Shown: positions 35,137 to 43,858 of the stretch, piece after piece
Layout of the letters: every line of letters begins with the position of its first letter
Position numbering within the stretch: the first letter of the stretch is position 1
From: an uncultured Treponema sp.
GTDB lineage: Bacteria > Spirochaetota > Spirochaetia > Treponematales > Treponemataceae
Direction: 5' to 3'
Assembly (NCBI GenBank): GCA_900319625.1
Contig: ONPD01000005.1
Coordinates: forward strand, 124,001-188,000
DNA: 64,000 nt
Notes under the pieces: generated by a model
What the model saw: only the letters and a program-made list of their open reading frames with translations
Told to the model about the DNA's origin: nothing
The model's database searches: none
Position numbers and translations under genes: made by a program

Positions 35137-35266
35137 TTATATAATATCATACTGGAAATCAGTTGTTAATTAAAGAAGAAGCAAAACTCAAGATTATACG
35201 AATCTATTATCAAAACTGTAACTTTTTCAGTTTAAAAAACTTTTTGTTTAAGGTAGACTAAGCAAT

Positions 35267-35656
35267 ATGAAAAAAATATTTATTATCAGTGTAATTGCGG
35301 CTGCAATCAGCCTGCTTTCTTGTGCAACAATTAAAGAACTTCCAGAAGACTTAACTTCGGCACAAATCATACAGAAGGGACAAAACGCTCTTGTTGCCGG
35401 TGACTATAAATCCGCAGAGTTCTGTTATGAAACTGTAATTCAGAGATTCGGAACAAATCCTGCTACCTTTGTCGAGGCCAAATACGAGCTGGGAAATGCT
35501 TATTACAAGGCAAAAAAATACCAGCAGGCCTATGATACCTTCACAGAACTCCTGGACATTTACGGATATTCTCAGGGAAACCTTCCGGGCGCTTACAAAA
35601 AGCTTGCTCAGATAGGTCTTGATAAAATCCCTGAAAACAAAATTACTAAAAAATAA
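35267..35656 (+). CDS. small TPR-repeat lipoprotein
   Basis: A 129-residue lipoprotein (signal ISLLSC, Cys19) with about two TPR units: KGQNALVAGDYKSAEFCYE and KYELGNAYYKAKKYQQAYDTF. It looks like a short relative of outer-membrane assembly or coordination lipoproteins (BamD/YbgF-like), probably acting as a scaffold in the periplasm. A TAGACT 7 bases before the ATG suggests a near-leaderless message, although AAGG 13 bases upstream could serve as a distant ribosome binding site. The gene ends one base before the convergent VWA gene. Confidence 0.8.
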   Translation: MKKIFIISVIAAAISLLSCATIKELPEDLTSAQIIQKGQNALVAGDYKSAEFCYETVIQRFGTNPATFVEAKYELGNAYYKAKKYQQAYDTFTELLDIYGYSQGNLPGAYKKLAQIGLDKIPENKITKK

Positions 35657-35657
35657 A

Positions 35658-36908
35658 TTATTTGTTTGGAAGGAGGATTGCGTGGGTTTTAATCCCCTTC
35701 TCTTTTGCAACTCCCATAACATATTCCTTTGAATATTTTCCTGAACCACGCGGGAAGGGATGAGGCTCAGCGTCACCTATAAGAATTACGTGTCTGTCAG
35801 CTTCCGGACGCCAGGTGTAAAATGCGCAGCTGGCGTAAAGAGCTTCGTAAACAGCTTCAGGGACATCTCCGCCTTCCGTACCGCGGATATAAATCGAATC
35901 AAGATTCTGCTGGAAGTTATTGTAGCTCTGAGTGAATACAAAAAGTTTTACAGGGAGGCCCATATACTTGTAGGTGTCGCCGTAATCGCGGTAGAAAAGC
36001 AGACCAAAGCGGGCATCGTGACTTTCACCAAAAAGCTTTCTAAGGGCAGGCTTCAGGCGGGCCTTAAGCTCATCAATATCATCCTTCATACTTCCGGTTG
36101 CGTCGATTGCAAGAACAAAATCAAGCGGCTTAGTCTTATCAAATCCATCAATAATTCCAAGGATATCCTCGACAATTGTTTCAGGTCCCTTTGAATAAAT
36201 CATTTCATCATCAGTGATTTCCTTGAATTTTTCACTGGCAACCGGGTTATATTCATCAGTCAAAACAAGTAAAGGCTCCGGTTCCGGCGCAATAGGGGCC
36301 GGCTTTGGAATCTTTCTTTTGATAAGGTCAAACATAAAAGGATTATCAAGATAATCACCAGAATAATCGGCATAAGGCTTTGAGTAGGCACGAATGCTGA
36401 TAAAGGTTCCCTTACCAATTTTTATTTCACCGTGACGGCTCCACTCATATCCGTAAACAAGAGTATCGGGAATATAAATATGGAAGGCAGGCCCGAAGAA
36501 ATCTGTATCTTCAACAGTTGAATCAACAAGACTGTACTGGGCATATTTTGATTCCAGCTTCTTTCCGTCAAGAATGCGGATTTCATCACCGTTTATCGGA
36601 TTGTATTCCTTTGCCCGGTAAGCATAATTATCGATTTTTCCATAAGGGTCTTTTGTTGTTTCTGTAAGAAGGATGGATTCAATGCCCTCTGTTTTTTTTA
36701 CATAAAGGTGAAAACCGCCCTTGCTTTCATCTTCTTCGCGGATAATCTTTATATTTTCTGCGGGAATAAGAAGCTTCTGCTGTGCAGGAGTGTAAACAAG
36801 CTGCTGACCTCTCTGATCAATTCCATCTGTTCGTTCCTGAGAAATAAGAGGAGCCGCAAAGAGTCCTCCCAAAATCAAAAAAATAAATAAATTTTTCTTT
36901 ACTGTCAT
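35658..36908 (-). CDS. exported protein with C-terminal von Willebrand factor A domain
   Basis: A 416-residue protein. It has a signal peptide (NLFIFLILGGLFAAPLIS), a beta-rich middle with the pattern FHIYIPDTLVYGYEWSRHGE, and a VWA domain from about residue 260 with the metal-binding MIDAS sequence AIDATGSM. The very end (HPFPRGSGKYSKEYV) matches VWA proteins that act as extracytoplasmic binding or scaffold proteins. No partner gene is next to it; it is convergent with the TPR lipoprotein gene. Function unknown beyond domain assignment. Confidence 0.85.
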   Translation of the reverse strand: MTVKKNLFIFLILGGLFAAPLISQERTDGIDQRGQQLVYTPAQQKLLIPAENIKIIREEDESKGGFHLYVKKTEGIESILLTETTKDPYGKIDNYAYRAKEYNPINGDEIRILDGKKLESKYAQYSLVDSTVEDTDFFGPAFHIYIPDTLVYGYEWSRHGEIKIGKGTFISIRAYSKPYADYSGDYLDNPFMFDLIKRKIPKPAPIAPEPEPLLVLTDEYNPVASEKFKEITDDEMIYSKGPETIVEDILGIIDGFDKTKPLDFVLAIDATGSMKDDIDELKARLKPALRKLFGESHDARFGLLFYRDYGDTYKYMGLPVKLFVFTQSYNNFQQNLDSIYIRGTEGGDVPEAVYEALYASCAFYTWRPEADRHVILIGDAEPHPFPRGSGKYSKEYVMGVAKEKGIKTHAILLPNK

Positions 36909-37054
36909 ACTTCTTTATCGGTTGAAAATCCAAAAAAATGATTTATAATTAAAGAAATTAAATAAAGAATTTATAAATACTTTATTTTTTTAATTCTACT
37001 TTAAATTACATCAAATTTGCTTTATTATATTTGCTCCGGTGTAACGATAAAATT

Positions 37055-38125
37055 ATGGAAAACGAGAATACGAATAATTTCGAAAAGGTAGACATTAACT
37101 CATTTTTCGACGTTCAGGAAGAACAGGAAACCAGTAAGGTTGTCATTTTTACAACCAAGCAGCAGATTCTGGTTAATGAAATTATGCCTATCATCCAGAA
37201 GCACGACAGCGACACCGGTGAAAATTTCCGTAACAGAATTTCTGATTTGCAGGCTCTTGCTTCTGCAATTAACCGATTTCCTTCCCTGCTTGAGCGTCAT
37301 TCAATCATTGGTGATGTAAGAACTCCAACTTCCTTAATTGACTCTTTGATTGAACACCTGGACAGCGGCGATTCGACTCTGCAGCTTCCTTCAAAGGCAA
37401 ACCTGGGTAAGGGACTTTTGATTGCAAAAATGCATACTCTTTCAAGCCTCAGCCGCCAGGCCAATCACCTTGGCGAAGAAAAGCTTTATAAGGAACTTGA
37501 AACTGAAACAATTTCTTCTATGTTCTCCCTGCTGGTAGAGGACGTATATCTGAACCTTATCCGCGATGCATCACAACCTATGGAATTCCGCCGCGAATGG
37601 GCAATGTCCCTGCTTCTTTTGTGGGAGCACTGGAGTGATCAGAACATTGAAGATGTTGCACCCGTTCTTCAGTCGGTATGGACTGCCCGCCGAAAGCTGG
37701 CACCAGCCTTTGGTACAATGATGGGAACTTCAGAACTTATGATGATTTCCATGCAGATGGACGAGCAGTGGATTCAGTTCATAAAAGAAAAATTAGGCGA
37801 ACCTGGCGTTACTCAGGCAATGGAAGAATTCCTCTTTGGAATTTCTTACGAGCAGATTCAGACGCTTAAAAATACGCTGAGAACAAAGGGAATTGCTTCT
37901 ATCGGCCGTGACGAGGTTTCAAAATTCTTAGGCGAACACGTAAAGGCCGATGCCGGACTGGACTACCGCGACTTCTACTCCCTTTACACCGTAAGACGGG
38001 ATAATGCGCGCTCAAGGGGCCGCTTTAAGGCCGAAGGACCTTATAAAACACTTGAAGACTACTTTATTCAGTTTGTAACTGAACAGAACAAGGAGAAACA
38101 GAAAAATGACACCTTCGCAAAATAA
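37055..38125 (+). CDS. uncharacterised soluble protein, about 356 residues
   Basis: I do not recognise a family. The product is acidic to neutral, almost wholly helical, with no signal peptide or membrane segment. Long amphipathic helices include LIDSLIEHLDSGDSTLQL and FREEWAMSLLLLWEHW-like sequence. Its last 20 bases overlap the start of the cupin regulator gene, so the two are co-translated. I chose the ATG at 37055 because the alternative upstream TTG at 37031 has no ribosome binding site; the ATG has none either. The leader before it (36909-37054) is AT-rich with several TATTAT-like patches but no firm promoter. Confidence 0.72.
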   Translation: MENENTNNFEKVDINSFFDVQEEQETSKVVIFTTKQQILVNEIMPIIQKHDSDTGENFRNRISDLQALASAINRFPSLLERHSIIGDVRTPTSLIDSLIEHLDSGDSTLQLPSKANLGKGLLIAKMHTLSSLSRQANHLGEEKLYKELETETISSMFSLLVEDVYLNLIRDASQPMEFRREWAMSLLLLWEHWSDQNIEDVAPVLQSVWTARRKLAPAFGTMMGTSELMMISMQMDEQWIQFIKEKLGEPGVTQAMEEFLFGISYEQIQTLKNTLRTKGIASIGRDEVSKFLGEHVKADAGLDYRDFYSLYTVRRDNARSRGRFKAEGPYKTLEDYFIQFVTEQNKEKQKNDTFAK

Positions 38126-38729
38126 CAACGAAGCAGAAAATACCAGCGGACAGACAAAAAAGGTGCCTTACCACTTTGGCGAAAAGCTCCGTCAGGTGCG
38201 TGAACACAAGGGCTACACCCTCAAGGTTGTTGCACAGCAGGCCGGAGTAAGCGAAAGCCTTGTTTCTCAGATTGAACGCAACCATGTTTCCCCTGCCATC
38301 GACACCCTTCTTGCCCTGGCAGACGTGCTGGACATAAATCTCGAATTCCTCTTTGAAGAATACCGCAAGGAGCGCCCCGTAAAAATCATTCGTGCAGGCG
38401 AGCGCCCGACTCTGGAAGAAGAAGAAATTATTTACGAGGAAATCTCAAAACCGGAAGATACAGACAAGCAGAATGCCTTTGAATCTTATATGGTAAGAAT
38501 TCCGGCTCATTCTCATACTCACCGGGGTTCTTACGGCCATATCGGAAAGGAAATGGGTTACATCATTCACGGAAAAGCTAAGCTTACCTACGAAAGCAAG
38601 GAATACATTCTGGAGGAAGGAGACAGCGCAACCTTCTCTTCCGGCGTACCACACATCCTGGAAAACGTCGGCGAAGACGAACTCAGCGCCATCTGGATTG
38701 TTACGCCCCCTCAACGTTTTGTAAACTAA
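38106..38729 (+). CDS. XRE-family transcriptional regulator with C-terminal cupin domain
   Basis: A 207-residue protein. A helix-turn-helix DNA-binding domain is at about residues 20-80 (GYTLKVVAQQAGVSESLVSQIERN) and a cupin barrel at about 125-205 (HSHTHRGSYGHIGKEMGYIIHG, EEGDSATFSSGVPHILEN). Such proteins bind a small ligand in the cupin and repress or activate metabolic genes. Its targets are unknown. Ribosome binding site AAGGAG at 38092-38097 lies inside the preceding gene. It overlaps the convergent response regulator gene by 4 bases. Confidence 0.92.
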   Translation: MTPSQNNNEAENTSGQTKKVPYHFGEKLRQVREHKGYTLKVVAQQAGVSESLVSQIERNHVSPAIDTLLALADVLDINLEFLFEEYRKERPVKIIRAGERPTLEEEEIIYEEISKPEDTDKQNAFESYMVRIPAHSHTHRGSYGHIGKEMGYIIHGKAKLTYESKEYILEEGDSATFSSGVPHILENVGEDELSAIWIVTPPQRFVN

Positions 38730-40297
38730 TTTCTGTATTCCCGCGGGCTTATGCCCGTGGTCTTCTTAAAAATAAAGCTGAAATAGTGAGGGTCGCCAAA
38801 GCCGCACTCGTAGGCAATATCACTGCCTTTCATATCAGTTTCTTTAAGCAGTTTTTTTGCCGCCTCAACGCGTACATTTGTCAGAAATTCAATAAAGGTA
38901 ATTCCACATTCCTGGCTGAAAATCGTAGAAAAGTGGTTAGGGCTCAGGTGAACCTCTTCCGCAACAGTAGTAAGACAGGTATCCTGGCTGGCATAATTCT
39001 TTTCAATATAATCCTTTGCCTTGATGATAACGTCTCCATATCGGCCCTGGATACGGGAATCCCGGTAATCAAGCAGGCGGCTGAGAATATTTCGGACATT
39101 TTTAACAAATATTTCTTCGTTCTGGACAGATTCTTCGATAAAGCTGTGCTGCAAAATCTCAGGCATGATTTCATTAACCTTACCATCCAGCTCTTCAATC
39201 AGCTTGGAAACCGCCATAATTACGTCCACAAGAAGATAGGAAGCAATTACCGTAAAGCTCTGGGAGTTATCATTCAAAATCTCAATATAGTGATTTATGA
39301 TTGTATCAATTTCGTTTTTGCCGGCATATTTGAGGTTATCAACAAGAGGGTCCTTATCCTGCAGGGAAAGCTGACCGTCAGAAGAATTTTTTACGTCGTC
39401 TGAGCTCAGGATACGGCTCTTATTCCAGATTCTTGTCATCTGAAGGATTTTATCCGCATCATTGTAGCATTCGCCAATCTGAGAAAAGTGGTCTACAGTC
39501 TTACTTATAGAAGAAATTACGTTGCAGTCAAGACGCTGGGTTACAATATGTTCGATGGCTTCCGCATAATCAAAGCTGGAATTTTCGATATCTTCTTTCG
39601 AATTTCCCTTCAAAATGCAGACACAGCGTTCCGGCCCTATAAAAAATGAAATTACATCCGGCCAGTTTTTCACAAGCGAGTTCAGGCGAACCTTAGCTTC
39701 CTGAATGGCATTGTGATTCTGCTTTTCATTGCGCAGGTCATTGATGATGATTTTATAATAGCGGGAAATAAAATCCAGATTTAGGGTAGAAGCCTTCTGC
39801 ATTGCCTCTGCGTGGTCAATATTTCCAAAAACCAGGTCAGAAAGAAATTTATTCCTCATCAGGGTCGAATTAGATTCCAGTTCTTCCCGCAGCTGAGTCA
39901 TATCAGAAAGCTGCTTTTTTTCTTTATCCAGGTTTGCGGCCACCTTATTAAGGCTTTTCAATAAATCATCATGGGTAAAAGGCTTGAGGATATAATCTTC
40001 AACACCGATAGAAATTGCCGCCTTAGCGTATTCAAACTCATCATGACCGGAAAGAATAATTATGCGGATCCAGGGCTGGATTTTTTTCAGGATTCTGGCA
40101 AGCTCAAGTCCGTCCATAAAGGGCATTTTTATGTCAGTAATCAGGATGTCCGGCTTCATTTCGTGAATCATGGAAAGGGCAAGCTCACCATCGCTGGCTT
40201 CACCCGCAAAGGTAAACTGAGAATTTTCCCAGTCGATTGTATTTCTGATTCCTTCGAGAACGATATGCTCATCATCAACAATAAAAACGCTGTACAT
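38726..40297 (-). CDS. AraC-type response regulator, YesN-like
   Basis: A 523-residue regulator with a receiver domain (residues 1-120; acidic pocket VDDE, phosphoacceptor D55 in LITDIKMP, Lys in ILKPF) and a C-terminal AraC helix-turn-helix pair (last 100 residues, SPNHFSTIFSQECGITFIEFL). A long linker of unknown fold lies between. It is the likely partner of the kinase encoded 24 bases upstream and should control carbohydrate uptake genes, possibly the YtfQRT-YjfF transporter 5 kb away. ATG at 40297 was chosen because GGAG lies 6 bases before it. Confidence 0.92.
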   Translation of the reverse strand: MYSVFIVDDEHIVLEGIRNTIDWENSQFTFAGEASDGELALSMIHEMKPDILITDIKMPFMDGLELARILKKIQPWIRIIILSGHDEFEYAKAAISIGVEDYILKPFTHDDLLKSLNKVAANLDKEKKQLSDMTQLREELESNSTLMRNKFLSDLVFGNIDHAEAMQKASTLNLDFISRYYKIIINDLRNEKQNHNAIQEAKVRLNSLVKNWPDVISFFIGPERCVCILKGNSKEDIENSSFDYAEAIEHIVTQRLDCNVISSISKTVDHFSQIGECYNDADKILQMTRIWNKSRILSSDDVKNSSDGQLSLQDKDPLVDNLKYAGKNEIDTIINHYIEILNDNSQSFTVIASYLLVDVIMAVSKLIEELDGKVNEIMPEILQHSFIEESVQNEEIFVKNVRNILSRLLDYRDSRIQGRYGDVIIKAKDYIEKNYASQDTCLTTVAEEVHLSPNHFSTIFSQECGITFIEFLTNVRVEAAKKLLKETDMKGSDIAYECGFGDPHYFSFIFKKTTGISPREYRN

Positions 40298-40321
40298 AAA
40301 AAGCTCCAAATTTCCTATGAA

Positions 40322-41806
40322 TTAATTTTCCTTTGCGTCCACAATGCAGGGAATTGTAAAAGAAACGTTCGTACCCTTCATTTTTTCGCTGGAAATATTA
40401 AGTCCGCAAGCCTTATCATTATAATACAGAATCAATCTTTTATTAACATTATAAAGGCCATAAACCGAAGCAAGATTTTTTCCATCCTCTGTATCAAGCT
40501 CCTTCCTGACCTCTTCAAGCCGTTCAGCAGTAAAGCCCGCCCCGTCATCAATTACACAGATTTTAATTTTGTCGTGCTTTTCATCAGTAAACTGGGCTGT
40601 AATATTTATATGTCCCCTGCCCCTCTTATTCTTAATTCCATGATAAATAGCATTTTCTATAAGCGGCTGCAGGCTCAGCTTGAGAATCATAAAATTATTC
40701 AGGCGCTCGTCCACAAAAAACTCGTAATTCAAAATGTCGCCGTAACGCACCTTTTGAATCGTAAGGTAATTCTTAACGTGCTCAATTTCCTGTTCAATCG
40801 TAATCCAGTCGTGACCGCGGCTGAGGGAAATGCGCATAAAGTTAGAAAAAGCCCTGGTAATTTCAACAACCTCGTCCTTTTTTCCCGCCTCCGCAAGCCA
40901 GATGATTGTATCAAAGGTATTATAGAGAAAGTGTGGAGTAATCTGGGCCTGAAGCTTTGCCAGCTCCTCCTTCTGCAGGTTTGTCTGCTCCTCAATATTC
41001 TGCTTCATCAGGAGGTCAATCTGACGGGCCATAGAGTTGAGGTTTTCAACAAGATGTGAAAATTCCGTAATATTTGGAGTATCAATCTGAGCCTGAAGGT
41101 TTCCCGCCGCAAGCTGGGTAGAAAATTTTTCCATTTTGGAAATAGGCCCTTTTATTTTTTTAGAAAGCGTTTTAAATGTAACGATAATCAGAACTCCTAC
41201 TGTCAGAACAATCATAATCTGAATCAATAAAAGAAAATACGAAGAATTCTGAATATTATTGTTTGCTTTTTCTGCCGACTCAATTTCAGAAACAATAAAA
41301 TCCCGCATAATCTGAGCAAAAAGATTTGAAATACTTCTGATTTCATCAAGCATAAGCTCGCTCTGCTCAACACTGGCATTCTGTTCCAGCTGACTTTCAA
41401 ACAAATCAATATTGCGGTTCAAAGTCTGATAAGTTCGGAAGGCAAGTTGAAGATTACGGTTTACTGTCTGGGCATTTTTTTCCGCCATCATTTCCTTAAG
41501 GCCTGTTTCCAGCACCCGCAGCAAATTACTCTGATTTCCCTGGCGCACATTTATACGTCCGCAGACAATATTCCACAGCTCCTCAGGAATATCCTCGCTG
41601 CCCACCTTGAGAATCGTATTGGCCTTACCAACATTTTTAATGATTTTGTCATAACTTGACCGGTTATACTGCCAGATTGCCATAGAATATATGGTAGGAA
41701 TAACCATAATAAGAATAATCAGAACATAAGAGCCGAAAATATACTGATAAAGACTGTTTTTGGCAAATGATTTTTTCAGTCTTTTCCTGAAATCTCTGAA
41801 AAACAT
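40322..41806 (-). CDS. sensor histidine kinase, YesM-like
   Basis: A 494-residue kinase. Membrane helices are at about residues 23-46 (GSYVLIILIMVIPTIYSM) and 190-212, bracketing an extracytoplasmic sensor of about 140 residues. A HAMP domain follows, then the His_kinase family domain with phosphorylated histidine H292 in ITPHFLYNTFD and a C-terminal ATPase domain with PLIENAIYHGI and DDGAGF. The start at 41806 has AAGGA 8 bases upstream and abuts the binding-lipoprotein stop. Gene order suggests it senses the state of that lipoprotein. Confidence 0.92.
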   Translation of the reverse strand: MFFRDFRKRLKKSFAKNSLYQYIFGSYVLIILIMVIPTIYSMAIWQYNRSSYDKIIKNVGKANTILKVGSEDIPEELWNIVCGRINVRQGNQSNLLRVLETGLKEMMAEKNAQTVNRNLQLAFRTYQTLNRNIDLFESQLEQNASVEQSELMLDEIRSISNLFAQIMRDFIVSEIESAEKANNNIQNSSYFLLLIQIMIVLTVGVLIIVTFKTLSKKIKGPISKMEKFSTQLAAGNLQAQIDTPNITEFSHLVENLNSMARQIDLLMKQNIEEQTNLQKEELAKLQAQITPHFLYNTFDTIIWLAEAGKKDEVVEITRAFSNFMRISLSRGHDWITIEQEIEHVKNYLTIQKVRYGDILNYEFFVDERLNNFMILKLSLQPLIENAIYHGIKNKRGRGHINITAQFTDEKHDKIKICVIDDGAGFTAERLEEVRKELDTEDGKNLASVYGLYNVNKRLILYYNDKACGLNISSEKMKGTNVSFTIPCIVDAKEN

Positions 41807-41807
41807 C

Positions 41808-42818
41808 TTAGAATCCTTTGCCCTCAAGCTTTTCAGGCGGGTCAAATTCAGAAAAGAATTTTTCGTTTACATAAGTAATGCGGGGAATAGGCTCGCCGTT
41901 AGCAAGTTTTTTTACAAGATAGCAGAGATCGTGCCCCAGGTTGGGATTACATTCAATTACGCAGTTTACACTTCCGTCCCTGATTTTAGAAACCATTTCT
42001 TTTTCGCCGTCAAAAGTGACAATCGTATAATCAACAGGGTTAATGCCGCTTTCTTCCATTGCATCAAGGATTCCCCAGGTCATTGCATCGTTGTGAGACA
42101 GGATGATATCAACAGTCTTCTGCCCGATTTTAAGCCCGCCGTTATAAGCTATGATTTTTCTTGCAATTTCATTTGCCCGCGACCTCATAAAATCACCGCT
42201 TTCCGAATGTATTATCTGAAATTTAGGATGATTTTTCATAACAAAACGAAAGCCCGAAGCCCGCTCATAAGCCGCAGAAGAATTTTCCGTGCCGGAAATT
42301 TCAAGTACATTTAATGGCCCCGGAACGTCCTTGTATTTCTTTAAAAGATAATAAGCCGCCTTGCGTCCCTCTTCATTGGTATCCTCACCAAGCAGGCCCG
42401 CATAAAGCGAAGGATCTGAAGTCTGAATATTACGGTCAACAATAAGAACCGGAATTCCCGCTTCCTTAGCCTCACGCAGAACGTTGTCCCAGCCGGTTTC
42501 TACAACAGGAGCAAAGGCAATAACATCAACCTGATAAATAATAAAAGAATGAATTGCCTGAAGCTGATTTTCCTGCTTCTGCTGGGCGTTATCATAAAGA
42601 ATCTGAATGCCCTCGTTAGCCGCCGCTTCCAGAATTGATTCCGTATTTCGGATTCTCCATTCACTTTCAGCACCAATCTGAGAAAACCCCAGAAGAATCT
42701 GATTGCGTTCAGCAGGCGCTTCTACAATAGCCAGGGACTTTTTTTTGCAGCTGATTACCGTCGCCGCAAGTAAAGACAGGATTAAAAACTTATTTAAATA
42801 GCGTGCTCGGACACTCAT
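41808..42818 (-). CDS. periplasmic sugar-binding lipoprotein, YtfQ-like, probable sensor subunit
   Basis: A 336-residue lipoprotein (signal ATVISC, Cys24) of the LacI/GalR-type substrate-binding fold. It shares with YtfQ the segments GFSQIGAESEWR, DNAQQKQENQLQAI and FAPVVETGWDNVL. It is encoded just before a YesM-type kinase and not beside transporter genes, so it probably presents sugar (galactofuranose-like) to the kinase. It is homologous to the transporter's own binding protein at 49246. The ATG follows TATAAT by 6 bases. Confidence 0.9.
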   Translation of the reverse strand: MSVRARYLNKFLILSLLAATVISCKKKSLAIVEAPAERNQILLGFSQIGAESEWRIRNTESILEAAANEGIQILYDNAQQKQENQLQAIHSFIIYQVDVIAFAPVVETGWDNVLREAKEAGIPVLIVDRNIQTSDPSLYAGLLGEDTNEEGRKAAYYLLKKYKDVPGPLNVLEISGTENSSAAYERASGFRFVMKNHPKFQIIHSESGDFMRSRANEIARKIIAYNGGLKIGQKTVDIILSHNDAMTWGILDAMEESGINPVDYTIVTFDGEKEMVSKIRDGSVNCVIECNPNLGHDLCYLVKKLANGEPIPRITYVNEKFFSEFDPPEKLEGKGF

Positions 42819-42824
42819 AAGTTA

Positions 42825-42830
42825 ATTATA
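42825..42830 (-). promoter_or_regulatory. -10 hexamer of the sensor operon, leaderless
   Basis: A perfect TATAAT on the minus strand lies 6 bases before the ATG at 42818, placing the first transcribed base on the A of the start codon. No good -35 was seen, which may mean an activator is needed. Confidence 0.6.
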
Positions 42831-42931
42831 AACTAGGTAATCAAAATAAAAAAATAATTCTTTGTTAAGAAAATCAAAAAAAATGTAAAAAAATGAAAAT
42901 TTTATTAGCCTTTTTGATAATGAAGAAGAAC

Positions 42932-43852
42932 TTACCTTAAAAGGGCAAGCTCTCCTTCGTTTAACGGCCTGTAGTCGCCGGGCTTAAGAGTCCCGTCCAG
43001 GGCAAGACCGCCCATACTAAGCCGCTTCAAAAAAACAACCTTATTTCCGGCCGCCGTAAACATTCTTTTTACCTGATGGTATTTTCCTTCCGTAATAGTA
43101 AGGAGTGCAAAGCGGGCAGGACGAAGAAGCCCTTCTATCCCCCCTCCCTCTTGCCTGACTGCGTCCGCTCCTTTCCCCGTCTCTGCTCCCGCAAAGCCGG
43201 CGTCGCGGCCGCCCTTACACTCTGCAAGGCCCTGGAATCTCTGCAAAATGTCATCAACGCTGGCATTTTCTAAAGCCGCCTTAATTTCCCCTTCCCCCGG
43301 GAAGCGCACATTGGCGGGCTGGCAGGTAAAACCAGGATCATTGTCATCCGGTCCTACGGCAATGCCTTCTTCAAAGCGGCGGGTCACGTCAGCCTGCTCT
43401 TCTTCCGTAAATTCCCGCTCCAGCATTACAAAATAAGTTTTATCGATATGAGATTTTGGCGAAATAAGGCGGTGAGTAAGGGCTCCGTCAGTCGTAAAAA
43501 GCAGCAGGCCTTCGGTATCCATATCCAGGCGGCCTACCAGGTGCAGCTTTTCCTGCAGGTAAGGAGTGCGGTATTCTGGCGCAAGAAGGTCAAATACAGT
43601 CTGGTGTTCGCCGTCCTTGTTGGCGCTGACCGTGTGTGCAATCTTATTCATCATAAGATATATTTCGCGCTGGAAGGTCACCGCTTGACCGTCAACGCTC
43701 AGTTCGTCAGTATCAAGGTCAATTCCCAGCGAAGGGTCAAAAATCTGCTTTCCGTTAAGCAAAACCTCGTGACTGCGCAGAAGTCTCTTAATATCCTTGC
43801 GGGAACCAAAGCCCTGGTGAGAAAGCAGTTTGTCTATACGTTCCTTTGCCAT
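42932..43852 (-). CDS. pseudouridine synthase, RsuA/RluB/RluE family
   Basis: A 306-residue protein with an S4 RNA-binding domain (residues 3-60, RIDKLLSHQGFGSRKDIKRL) and a pseudouridine synthase core. The catalytic aspartate is in the GRLDMDTEGLLLFT motif, with KYHQVKRMFTAAGN near the C-terminus. Target is one uridine of 16S or 23S rRNA. About 45 Gly/Ala-rich residues (AECKGGRDAGFAGAETGKG region) are inserted before the last strand. It begins 6 bases after the citrate synthase stop and has no Shine-Dalgarno sequence, so it is probably translationally coupled. Confidence 0.9.
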   Translation of the reverse strand: MAKERIDKLLSHQGFGSRKDIKRLLRSHEVLLNGKQIFDPSLGIDLDTDELSVDGQAVTFQREIYLMMNKIAHTVSANKDGEHQTVFDLLAPEYRTPYLQEKLHLVGRLDMDTEGLLLFTTDGALTHRLISPKSHIDKTYFVMLEREFTEEEQADVTRRFEEGIAVGPDDNDPGFTCQPANVRFPGEGEIKAALENASVDDILQRFQGLAECKGGRDAGFAGAETGKGADAVRQEGGGIEGLLRPARFALLTITEGKYHQVKRMFTAAGNKVVFLKRLSMGGLALDGTLKPGDYRPLNEGELALLR

Positions 43853-43858
43853 GAAAAA

